NCBI RefSeq assembly: GCF_051020765.1
Contig: NW_027469124.1
Span: forward strand, 682,001-746,000
Length of the DNA stretch: 64,000 nucleotides
DNA from: Lasioglossum baleicum
Lineage: Eukaryota; Arthropoda; Insecta; Hymenoptera; Halictidae
Reading direction: 5' to 3'
Positions 23,701 through 35,900 of this stretch are shown piece after piece. Position numbers and translations under genes: made by a program. The stretch's first letter is position 1; each line of letters opens with the position of its first letter. The notes under the pieces are model-generated. The model had not been told where the DNA came from. It searched no databases and was given only the letters and a program-made list of their open reading frames with translations.

Positions 23701-26700
23701 CACATTAGTATGCAGTTACACTTTTCACCGGATACCATACCCTCCGAGGACCTAACCCCCTGTAGGTAATGTCCTGCCTAGTGTCTACGGAAACGTATTA
23801 ATAGATATTTTAGCAGAGGGACACGTTGCTTTCTTGTATGAGTAGCAGGATCGAAAGTCAAGCCGTTCGAGAACGTAACTACCTTCTTTGAGGATGGCGC
23901 AGCTACGTCAATACCTTCAACTGTCCTGTGATACCGAAAGGCGAACCAGTTATTCTGGGAGCTCATCCGCTTGTCCGTATTGGCAATAGACATCTTAATG
24001 CACGGAATGAATATTAAAGGAAGCCGTTAAGCCGTTGTACAACATTACCTTCTGGTATAGAGTCAAACTTTTTACAGAAGGCCTTTCATACCGGGGTGAT
24101 AACTCGCTATATCGAGAGTATAGCTTCGTGTCTCGAGAAGAAAGTTAGTATACATTTATAGAGGGGCATCTTATTTTAATTTATGAGTTTGAAGACTGAT
24201 GGACGAACCGATCGACATCGTTACCACCTTCGTTGAGAGTCGAACGGCTAGGTCAATAGCTTCACCCATTCTGTGATCCCTACAGTCAAGCCAGGTACTC
24301 CGGCAGTAAATCTGCTGAACAGTACTGGTAAAGGTGTGCCTTTACCTTTATTCGCGGTTTCAGTATTAAAGTAGATCGTCAAACCGTTTGAGAACGTTAC
24401 GAAAAGCTACAAAGTCAAACGCTTTACCGAAGGCCATACCCTCCCAAAAATCTGACCCGCTGTACCGAGCATATAACTGCGTGTTCAGAGAAAGAAATTA
24501 GCATTCATTTCAGTGCCGGCTCGATAACTTCATGTGAATTAGGAGATCGAATGTTGAACCGTTCGAGAACATTGCCACCTTCTATGAGAGACGATCCGCT
24601 AGGAAAACAGTTTCACGTACCCTGCAATTCCGAAAGTTAAACCCGATATTTGGGGAGTAAATTCTCTGTACAGTATTGGCAACAGACACCTCAATTCACT
24701 GTTTGAACATTCATGCAGGCCGTCAAGCCGTTGTAGAACATTTCGTATTCGTGTAGGGTTATACTCCTTACAGAATGCGTTACCCTCCGAAAAACTTACC
24801 AGCTGTATCGAGAGTATAACTCCATGTACAGATGTTCGAACTAGTATACATTGTAGTGACGAGCGCCTTAATTTCATGCATGAATTAAGAGATCGAACGT
24901 CTAACCGTTCGAGCACGTTACCACCTTCTGTGAGAGACGGACGGCTAAGTCTATTGCTTCACGTGTCCTGTGATTCCTGGAGTCAAATGTGGTAATCGGG
25001 GAGTAAGTCCACAGAAGTTTATCGGCGGCGGACACAATAATTCACGGTATGAATATTGATGTATGGAGTCAAACCGACGGAGATCGTTTCCAATTCGTGT
25101 CGAGTCACTTTTTGACCAAAGGCCTTATCTTCCAAGAACCTAACCCGTTGTAGCAAACGCCATGCTTAGTACACACAGAAGCAAATTACTAGATATTTTA
25201 GCAGACAGAAAGCTTATTTTAATGTATGATTGGGTGAATCGAGAGTCAAACCTTTCCAGAACGATCCCACCTTCTTTACAAAACGAACGGCTATGCCAAT
25301 AGCTCCACCCATCCTACTATTTCAATAGTCAAACCACGTATCCCGGAAGTTAATCCTATGAACAGTATTGTCAATAGACACCCTATCTTACGGTATGAAA
25401 ATTAAAGTACAGAGTTTAACCGATAAGGAGTATTAGCAATTGGTACAAAATCAGCATTTTCACCAATTACCTTGCCTTCCGAGAACCTATCCCGCTGCAA
25501 TGAGATGTTGCTTAGTATTCACGGGTGCAAATTAGTAGACATTTTAGCAGCCGGAAGCCCTATAATCATGTATAAATAGAAAAATCGACAGCCAAACAAT
25601 TCGTGAACGCTACCACTCTTTGAGAATGGAACGCCGAAGACAATAGCTTCACCGATCCTGTGATTCCTAGAGATAAACCTGGTATTCCAGGAGTAAATCC
25701 GCTGAAGAGTCCATATGAGAATGTTACCAAATGGTATAACGTCACACCATTTAGCGGATACATTACCATCCGAAAATATATCCGGCTGCATCGAGAGTAT
25801 AGCAGCGTGTTCAGAGGAACGAATTAGCACACATTTTAGAGACGGTCACTGTAATTTCATGTATAAAACAGAGAATCGAGTGTCAAACCGTTTGAGAACA
25901 TTACCACCGTCTATGAAGGTCGAACGGCTAAGTCAGTAGATTCACCACTCCTGTGATTCCGAAGGACGAACCAGATGTTCTGGCCGTGATTGCGCTGTGC
26001 AATAATGGGAATATTTTCCTTAATTTGCTGATTGATTATTAAAATAGAGTGTCACACCGTTTGATAACGATAGTAATTGCCATAAGGTCAAACGTTTTAG
26101 CGAAAGCGCTACTTTCCGCGTACATTATCCGCGTCATCCAGAATATAACTTGGTCTTCAGAGAAAGAAGTTAGTATTCATTTCAGTGACGGGCACTCTAT
26201 CTTCATGTGTCAATTGCAAGATCGAGCTTCAAACTGCTCGAGGACGTTGACACCTTCTGTGGACACGGCCGGCTAAGTGAACAGCTTCACGTATCCTTGG
26301 ACACCGAGTGCCAACTAGGTATTCCGGCTGTACATGCGAGGGACTGTGTTGGCAGAACACCTTAATTTACAGCTTGAATATTAAAATAGAGCGTGAGACC
26401 GTTTGAGAACTTTACCAATTGCTATAACGTCATACGTTCTTCCGCTGACATTGCCTTCCGCGAACACCTCCGGCTTCATCGAGAGTATAAGTTCGTGATC
26501 AGAGATACAAATTAGTATACTGTTTAGTAACGGGCACCTCAATCTCATGCATGAATTAGAAGATTTAGTTTTAAACCGTTCGAGATCGTTGCCACCTTCT
26601 TTAAGAGCCGAACCGCTAAGTGTAGAGCTTCTCCTACCCTGATATGGTAAGAGTCAGACCATGTAGTCCGCGTCGAAACGCGGAGCATAGTATTGGCATT

Positions 26701-28453
26701 AGACACGAAATTTCATAGTATAAATATTAAAGAACAGATTCAAACCTTTGTAGAACGCATCCTATTGGTATATAGTAGAATATTTTACCGACGGCCTTAC
26801 CATCCGAAAAATTAATTCGCTGTACGGGAGCACAACACCGTATGCAGAGGTACGAAATAGTACACATTTCAGTGACGAGCACCATAATTGCATTATGTTC
26901 AATGATAGTGTCTTGCTTGTTGTTTATGAAAACAAATTAGTAGACATTGTTGCAAACGGAGATATTATTTTTATGCATGACTAGCTAAATCGAGACTCAA
27001 GCCGCTGAAGAACGATCTTTTAGAGTTGAACGGCTAAGTCAGTACTTTCACCGATCCTGTTATTCCGACAGTCAAACAAGCTTATTCCGCGAGACAATCC
27101 ACACTGAAGTATTAACAATAGACCCTTGAATTCATGGTATGGATACGTTACCTCCTTCTGTGGGAGACGAACGGCTAAGTCAACAGATTCTCCACTCCTG
27201 TGATTCCGAGAGTCATGCCATGAATGCTGCGAGTCAATCCGCAGTACACTATTTGAAAGGGGTACATTAATCCACGGTTTGAATATTAAACTATAGCGTG
27301 AAACCGTTTGAGAACGATACCAGTTGGCATAATGTCAAATGTTTTACCGAAGACTTTATCCTCCGTGAAACTAATCCGCTGTCTCGACAGTATAAATTCT
27401 TCATCAGAGATACAAATTAGTGTACATGTTGGTAAGCGTTGCCATAATTCCATGTATGAATTTGATGATCGATTGTGTAGCCATTCAAGAACGTTACCAC
27501 CTTGTTTGAAACTCGAACGTCTGAGTTAATAGCTTCAGCTATCCTGTGATACCGTAGAGTCAAGCCTGGTAATCCAGGAGTAAATCCGCTGGACAATATT
27601 GGCATCTGACAGCTTATTTCACGGTATGAATACTAAGGTAGAGTGTTATAGAGCTATATCTATTAGTTTAGGGTCAAACATTTTATCGATGACTTTAGCG
27701 TCCGGGAAGTCTATCATGGCATAGAGAGTTTCTTGCTTGTAGTTGGCGGAAACAAATTAGCAGAAATTTTAGCAGACGGACGCTTTATTTTCATGCATGA
27801 AAAGAAAACACGTGAGTAAACCCGTTCGAGCGCGCTACCGCCATCTTGGAGAACAAAACCGGTCAAGTCAGTGGCTTCAACCATCCTGTGATTCCGAGAG
27901 TGAAACAAGTCTCTTCGGAGTAAATCTGCACAGCTAGATAGGCAATTGACACGATAATTCTCGGTACGGACATTAAAGTATAGAGTCATACTGTCGGAGA
28001 TCATTATCCATTGGTATAGTGTCACTCTTTTTACCGAAGTCCTTTCCTTCCAAGAACATAACCCGCTGTATAGAGAGTATAACTTCGTGCTCAGGGAAAG
28101 AAATTAGAATCCATTTCAGTGAAAGGCCTCTAAATTTCTTGTTTGAATTAGAAGGTCGATTGTTAAATGCATCGGGAACGTGACCTCTCGTTGAGAGTCG
28201 ATCGGCTAAGTCAAGAGCCTCACCTATCCTGGAATTCCGAGAATGAAACCAGGCACCCCAGGAATAAATCTGCTGAAAAGTATTGGTAATAGACATATTA
28301 ATTCACGGTTGGAATATTAAAGTCGCACGTCGAACCTATGTAGAACGCTATTTATTCATATAGCGTCAAACTTTTTACCGAAGTCCATACCCTTCGAGAA
28401 GCCCTAACCGCTGCAGCAAGTGTTTTGCACAGTGTAAATGGCAAATTAGTAAC
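20705..28453 (+). repeat. SatA array, plus orientation (about 22 units)
   Basis: The units here have a period near 345 bp. The period was measured on clean copies elsewhere in the window: AATAGCT at 40571, 40917, 41264, 41606 and 41951. Each unit contains GTCAAACCGTTCGAGAACG and, about half a unit later, GTCAAACCGTTGTAGAACG. Each half ends in CACCTTAATTTCATGTATG or CACCTTAATTCACGGTATG. The array ends at the recurrent flip near 28453. Confidence 0.92.
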
Positions 28454-28864
28454 ACTTACTCCGGAAATACATGGTTTGACTCTTAGAATATGGGAATGCG
28501 TCAAGCTATGGACGTAGCCGTTCGTCTCACAAAGGATGCCGTAACGTTCTCGAACGGTTTGATCCACGATCTTACAAATAATATACGAGATTATGGTGCC
28601 TGTCCCTAAAATACATACTAACTTGCTTCTCTGAGCACGAAGCCACACCCTCTATACAGTTTGTTAGCTTCTAGGAAGGTAAGGGCTTCGGTAAAATGTT
28701 TGACTCAATACCAACACGTAACGGTCTACACTGCTTTCACTCCGTATATTAATATCAATACCGAGATATATGGTGTCTAAGACTAATTCCTTTCAGCGGA
28801 TTGACACCAGGAATACCTGGTTTGACTTTCGGAATCACTGGATAGGTGTAGGTATTGACTTAGC
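28407..28864 (+). repeat. Left arm of a near-identical 458-bp inverted repeat
   Basis: Base by base, this segment is the reverse complement of 32531-32988 with one mismatch (C at 28461). Paired coordinates always sum to 61395, so there are no indels. Similarity drops to ordinary family level just outside both ends (AGAAGCCCTAA against AGAAGCCAAAA on one side, TTAGCCGTTCGCC against TTAGCTGTGCGAT on the other). The arm spans the recurrent SatA +/- flip. Confidence 0.95.
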
Positions 28865-30163
28865 CGTTCGCCCCAAGCTGTCGGTGGTATAGTTCTCGAA
28901 CTGTGTGCCCGTGACTGTAGTGATACTAATCTCCTTTCCTGATCACGGACTTATGCTCTCAATGACGCCGGAGTGGTTCGCTGAGGGTAAGGCCCTCGGT
29001 GAAACGATTGACGTTATACAAATTTGTAACGCTCTCAAACGGTTTGACGCTCGACTTTAATATTCAAATCGTGAATTACGGTGTCTATTGCCATACTGTT
29101 CAGAGGAATAACAGGCGGAATACCTGGTTTGACTCTGCGAATCACAGGATAGGTGAAGCAATTGATTCAGCAGTTCGTCTCTCACAGAAGTTGGCAACAT
29201 TCCCGACCAGTCGGACCCTAGATTTTTAACTCATACTTGAAGTTAAGATGCCCGGCATTGAAAGGATGACTAATTCCTTTCCCTGAACTCGAAGTTATAC
29301 TCTTGGTAGTGCCGTTGAAAGTCGCGGAAGTTAACGCCTTCGGTAAAACGTTTGACAATATAAGAATTGGTTACATTCTCCAACGGCTTGACGCTCTACT
29401 TTAATATTAAAATCTTGAATTAAGGTTGCCAATACTGTTCAGCCGATTTACTTCCCGGAATACCTGTCTTGATTCACGGACGCGCAGGATTGGTGAAGCT
29501 ATTGACTTAGCAGTATGTCTCTCACTGAATGTGGTAAGGATCTCGAATAGTTTGACCGTCGATCTTCTAGTTCATACATGAGGTTAAGGTGCCCGTCACT
29601 GAATCGATGACTAATTTCATTGTCTGAACATGAAGTAATACTCTCCATGACCCGGTGAGGTTCGCCGCAGGTAAGATCTTCGGTAAAATATTTCACTTTA
29701 TAGCAACTGGTAAAGATTTCAAACGGTTTGACGCCCCATTTTCATATTCGAATTGTAAATAAACGTGCCTATTTCCAATACTGTTCGGCGGATTTACATC
29801 GGAATACCTGCTTTTGCTTCGGAATCTCAGGATATGTGAAGCTATTGATTTAGCAGTGTGTCTCCCACAGACGGCTGTATCGTCGCCCAGCGGTTTGACA
29901 CTCGATCTTCTTATTCACACATGAAGTTACGGTGCCGGTCACTGAAAAGAAGACATATTTCTAGTTCTGAAGACGAAGCTATACTCCAGATGATGCCGCT
30001 GAAGTTCGCGGAAGGTAAGGCCTTCGGTAAAACGTTTGACTCTCTGCCAATTCGAAATGTTCTACAACGGTTTGACTCTACACTTTGGTAGGTATGGTGT
30101 AAAAATCCAATCCTGTAAACCGGATTTACTTCCGGAGTTCATGGTTTCACTTTCAGAATCATT
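28454..30163 (-). repeat. SatA block, minus orientation (about 5 units)
   Basis: Reverse-complement SatA landmarks include GGTAATGTTCTCGAACGGTT-like words, GGTGAAGCTATTGAC, TTTACTTCCGG and TATACTCTCCATG. It starts at the recurrent flip (ATTAGTAACACTTACTCC) and ends at a minus-to-plus flip near 30163 (ATCATTGTACGGGAGTAAAT) that is repeated near 39576. Confidence 0.9.
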
Positions 30164-32938
30164 GTACGGGAGTAAATACGCTGCACAGTATTGGCAATAG
30201 ACACTTTAGTTCACGGCTTCAATATATTAAAGCAGGCCGTCAAACCGTCTGTGAACGTTACCAGTGGTATAAAGTCATTCTACTTACCGAATACGTAACT
30301 ATCTGAGAAGCTACTCTGATGGATCGAGAGGATCATTTCGTGTTCGGAGTAGCAAAATAGTATGCATTTTAGTGACGAGCACCATCGTTTCAAGTATGAA
30401 TTGGAAGATCGTGTGACAAACCGTCCCAGAATGATACCACCTTCTTGGAGAATCGCACAGCTAAGTCATCAGCGTCATCTATCCTGTGAATCCGAGAGTC
30501 ATGACAGACATTCCGGGAGTAAGGTCTCTATAAACTATTAGCAATAGACACATCATTCCGCGGAATGTATGGTAATGTAGAAAGTCAATCCCTCGGAGAT
30601 CATTAGCAATTGGCATAAGGCCCTTTTTCCGAATACTTTTCTTTCTGTGAACATAACCCGCTGTATCGGGTGCATATCTTCGTGATCAGAGAAGCAAATT
30701 AGTATACATTTTAATTTCGGGCACCTTATCTACATACATGAATCAAGAAATCATGACTAAAGCCTTTGGAGAACGTTACCACCTTCTATAAGTGCCGAAC
30801 GGCTTTGTTAGCAGCTCCACCTAACCTGTGATTCCAAGAGTCAAACCAGGTAGTCCGCGGCTGAGCCCGCTGTACATTATTGTCATTAGACACGCAATTT
30901 CATGGTATGAATATTAATTAACACAGTCCAACCGTTGTTGAACGATCCCTATTGCTATATGTTCAAACTTTTTACCGAAGGCCCTACTTTCGGAGATGAT
31001 AACCCGCTGCAACGAGACTATGTCTTCGTGTTTAGAGGAGCAAATTAGTAAACATTTTAGTGTCGCTGGCCTTAACATCATGTATGTATTGGAAGATCGA
31101 GGGTAAAACCGATCGTAATCGTTACCGCCATAGTAGAGAATCGAACGCCTTTGCTATTAGCTTCACCTACCCTATGATTCCGGGAGTCAACCCAAGTATT
31201 CCGGGCGTAAATCCGCAGAACAGTGTTGCCATTAGACACCTTAATTCACGGTATGAATATTAAGGTAGACCGCCAATCCGTTGCAGAATGATACTCATCT
31301 GTATAGAGACAAACCTTTTGCCGAAAGTCTTACCTTTCGAGCAGGTAACCCGCCGTGTCGCGAGTATCACTTCGTGTTCAGACAAAGACAACAGTATACC
31401 TTTGACTGATTGGCATCATAAGTTTGTGTATGAATTACAAGATAGATTGTCAAATCATTCCAGAACGATACCACCGTCCTTGAATGACACACAACTTAGT
31501 CAATAGCTCCACATGTCCTATGACTCCCAGAGTAAAGCCACGTATTCCGGGAGTAAATACGCGGAACATTACTGTCAATAAACACTCTGATTCACGGTAC
31601 GAGCATTAAAGTACCGTGCTAAACCGTTGTAGCACGTTACGAAATGGTATTGAGTACGTCCTTTTACCGAAGGCCTATCCTTCCGAGATGCTAACCCGCC
31701 CTATCGAGAGAATTATTTCGTGTCAGCAAAACAAATTGGTTGACATTTAATTGACAGGCGCCTTAGTTTCATGTATGTTTTAGAAAATCGGGATTCAAAC
31801 CGTTGAAGAACATTAACAACTTCCTTGAGATACGAACGCCTGAGTCAAAAGCGTGGCCCATCCTGTGATTCGGAGAGTCAAACCTGGTAATCTGAGAGTA
31901 AATCTGATGATGATTATTGGCAATTTATACCTTAATTTTCACCCTGAATATTAAAATAGGGCGTCACACCGCGTGAGAACGTTATTAAATGCGATAATGT
32001 CAAACGTTTCACCCACGGCCTCACGTACCGAGAAGCCAAGCCAGCCGTATCGAGAGTATATCTTCGAAGTCAGAAGAAGCGAATTAGAATACATTATAGT
32101 AACGGCCACCTTAATTTTATCTATGAATTAGAATATGGAGGATCAAACTGTTCGAGAACGACACCGACTGCTTTGAGAGTCGAACGGATAAGTCAGTAGT
32201 TTCACATGTCTTGTGATTCCGAAAGACAAACCAGGAATTCTGGGGGTCACTAAACTGTGCACTATTGGCAATGGACACATCAATTCACGGTATGAATATT
32301 AAAGTAGAGGGACAAACCGTAGGAGAACATTACAAATTCGTAGCACGCCAAACTTGTTACCGGACAACTTACTTCCTGCGAACCTAACCCGCTGTGTGGA
32401 AGGTATAACTTCGTGTTCGGAGGAAGAAATTGGTACACATTTTAGTGTCCGGATCCCAATTACCTGTATCAATAAGAAGACAGTGCGACAGACCGCTCGA
32501 GAACGTTATCACCTCTTTGACAATCGCACAGCTAAGTCAATACCTACACCTATCCAGTGATTCCGAAAGTCAAACCAGGTATTCCTGGTGTCAATCCGCT
32601 GAAAGGAATTAGTCTTAGACACCATATATCTCGGTATTGATATTAATATACGGAGTGAAAGCAGTGTAGACCGTTACGTGTTGGTATTGAGTCAAACATT
32701 TTACCGAAGCCCTTACCTTCCTAGAAGCTAACAAACTGTATAGAGGGTGTGGCTTCGTGCTCAGAGAAGCAAGTTAGTATGTATTTTAGGGACAGGCACC
32801 ATAATCTCGTATATTATTTGTAAGATCGTGGATCAAACCGTTCGAGAACGTTACGGCATCCTTTGTGAGACGAACGGCTACGTCCATAGCTTGACGCATT
32901 CCCATATTCTAAGAGTCAAACCATGTATTTCCGAAGTA
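30164..32938 (+). repeat. SatA block, plus orientation (about 8 units)
   Basis: Units with the usual landmarks (GCAAATTAGTATACATTTTA, GAACGTTACCACCTTC and others). It is bounded on the left by the minus-to-plus flip at 30163. On the right it meets the plus-to-minus flip near 32938, where the recurrent junction appears in reverse-complement form. The last 400 bp belong to the near-identical inverted pair. Confidence 0.9.
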
Positions 32939-32988
32939 AGTGTTACTAATTTGCCATTTACACTGTGCAAAACACTTGCTGCAGCGGT
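32531..32988 (-). repeat. Right arm of the near-identical 458-bp inverted repeat
   Basis: Inverted partner of 28407-28864, identical except for one base. The spacer between the arms is 3,666 bp (28865-32530) of ordinary, diverged SatA in both orientations. Because of this duplication, two open frames (28352-28648 on minus and 32747-33058 on plus) share more than 80 codons. That is a consequence of the duplication and not evidence of a gene. Confidence 0.95.
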
Positions 32989-35900
32989 TTTTGGCTTCTC
33001 GGAAGGTATGGCCCTCGGTAAAAAGTTTGAATTTAAATTAATGGGTAAAGCTCTATAACCGTTGGACGCTCTACCTTCATATTCTTGCCATGAAATATGC
33101 TATCTATTGGCAATATTGTCCAGCGGATGTGCACCTGGTATGCGTGGTTTTACATTCGGAATCACAGGATAGCAGATGCTATTGTCTTAGCCGTTCCACT
33201 CTCAGCGAACGTGGCAAAGGTCTCAACGGTTTGACCCGAGATCTAATAAGTAATACACGAAATGATGGTGCCTGTCACTAAAATTCATACTAACTTGCTT
33301 CTCTGGTCTCGAAGAAATACTCCCGATGCAGCGGGTGAAGTTTTCTGAAGGTGAGGCCTTCGGTAAAACGTTTTACTGTACGCTAATTGGTAACGAAACA
33401 AATCGGTTGGACGCTCTAGATTAATATTCAAACCGTGAATTAAGGTGTCTATTGCCAATTCTGATCAGCGGCCTTTGTTCAGGAATACCTCGTTTGACTC
33501 TACCAACCACAGGATAGGTGAAGCCATTGGCGTAGCGGTTGGTGTCTAACAAAAGGTGGCATCGTTCCCAAGCTGTTTGACGCACGATCCTCTAATACAT
33601 ACATGAAGTTAATGTGCCCATCACTGAAGTTAGTACTAATTTCCTTCTCAGAACCCGAAGTTATAGCCTCGATGGAGTCGTTCAGATTCGCGGAAGTAAA
33701 CGCCTTCGGTAAACGTTTGACTTTGTACAAATCGGCATCGTTCTCAAACGGCTTGACACCCTACTTTAATATTTATACCGCGAATAAGAGGCCATTGGCA
33801 ATACTCTTCAACGGACTTACACCTGAAATACCAGGTTGGAGTCTTAGAATCAATGGGTAGGAGAAGCTATTGGCTTATCCGTTCGACGCTCAAGTGGGTG
33901 GTAAATTTCTCGAGCGGTTTCAATATAGATCTTCTAATTCATACATGAAAATAAGGTGCCGGTCACTGAAATGAATTCTAATTTGTTTCTCTGAAGACGA
34001 AGTTATTCTCTGGATACTGCGGGTTATTTTTTCGGAGGGTAAGGTATTCGGTAAAGCGTTTCACTTTATTGCAATTGGTAACGTTCACAAACGGTTTGAC
34101 GCAATATTTTAATATTCAAACTGTGAATTAAGGTGTCAATTGCCAATAAAGTTCGGCGTATTTACACGCGGAATACCTGGACTGTCTCTCGGAAATTGGG
34201 ATAGCTGAAGCTGTTGACTTATCCGTTCGAATCTGAAGGAGTGTGGTAATGTCCACGTAATGATTGACCCTCGATTTCCAAATTCATACATGAAATTAAA
34301 GTACCGTCACTGAAATGTATAATAATTCGTCCCACTGATGACCATGTTATACTAGCGATACAGCTGATTCGTTTATCGCAGGGTAATGTCTTCAGTAAAA
34401 CGTTTGACTTTGTACTAACTGGAAACGCTCTCAAACGCTTCAACGATCGACTTTATTGTTCAAACCGAGAATATATGGGTCTAATGCCAGTACTGTACAG
34501 CTGCTTAACTTCCGGAACGCCTGGTTTGACTGTTGGAATCGCAGGAGAGGTGAAACTATCGACATAGCAGTTCGCCTGTCAAAGAAGATGGTAACGTTCC
34601 CGAGAGGTTTGGCACATCGATCTCCTAATTCATACACGAAGTTAAGGTGCCAGCCACTGAAATGAATACAGTTTTCAGTCTCTGCACACGGAGTTATACC
34701 CTTGATGAAGCGTGTGAAGTACGCTGAAGGTAGGGCCGTCTGTAAAACGTTTGACATTATAGCAATTTATGACGATCACATGCGGTGTGACGCTCTATTT
34801 TAGTGTTCACACCGCGAATCAATGTATCTATTGCCAATACTGTACAGCGGATTTACTGCCGGAATATCTGGTTCGTCTTTCGGAATCACAGGACTTGCGA
34901 AACTATTGACTTAGCCGTTCGTCTCCTAAATAAGGTGGTCATGTTCCCGAACCGTTTGACACTTGACCTTCTAATTCGTACAAGAAGTTGAGGTGAACGT
35001 AACTAAAATGAATACCAATTTCTTTCTCGGATCACGAAGTTATAGTTTCGATACGGCGTGTTAGCTTCTCAGAAGGTAGGGCTGTCGGTAAAGTGTTTGT
35101 CGCAATGCCAGTAGGGATCGTTCTGCAATGGTTTGACGATCTCCTTTAACATTCATATCGTGAATTAACGTGTCTATTGTCAATACTGTTAAGCGGAATT
35201 ACTGTCGGTATTCGTGGTTTGACCATAGAAATCGCAGGATAGGTGTAACTATTGATATAGGAGTTAGGCTCTCGATAATGGTGGTTACGTTGTGGAACGG
35301 TTTGACGATCGCTCTTACAATTCGTACTTGACAATAATGTGCCCTCCACTAAAATGTATACTAATTTGCTTCTCTTATCACCAGGTTATACCCAGGGTAC
35401 GGCGGGATACGTTCTCGGAAGGTATCGCCATCTGTAAGAAGAGTGACTTTATGGAAATGGTAAATGTTCCCAGACGATTTGACTCCCTGGTTTAATGCTC
35501 ATGCCGAGAATTTAGGTGTCCATTGCCAATGCTGTCCAGCGGATGTAATCCTATTGCGCCTGGCTTGAGTCTCGGCATCCAGGTTGGGTGAAGATAATGA
35601 CTTAACTCTGTGACTCTCAAAGATGGTGGTAACTTTCACGAGACGTATGACCCTCGATCTTCTTATTCATGCATGATACTATGGCGCCCGTCACTGAAAA
35701 GAGGACTAATTTCATTCTCTGAACACGAAGTTTTACTCCCGATACAGCGGCCTATTTTTTCGGAATGTACGGCCTTCTTTGAAAAGGTAGACTCTATACC
35801 AATAGGTAACGTTGCACAACTGTGTGACCCAGTACTTTATTATTTATACCGGGAAGTAGGGTATTAATGCCGATACTGTGCAGCGCATTTACTCCCAGTA

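Noticed and set aside
28352..33058. Two nearly identical proteins (28352-28648 minus, 32747-33058 plus) as a conserved gene pair
   Set aside because: The shared codons are exactly explained by the 458-bp inverted repeat of SatA DNA. The frames diverge at once outside it and cross ordinary satellite.
34200..34230. tRNA-like B box (GTTCGACTC and GTTCGAATC words) in SatA
   Set aside because: The word is part of the SatA consensus around CCGTTCGACTCTC. There is no partner A box, no cloverleaf and no CCA-type acceptor stem.
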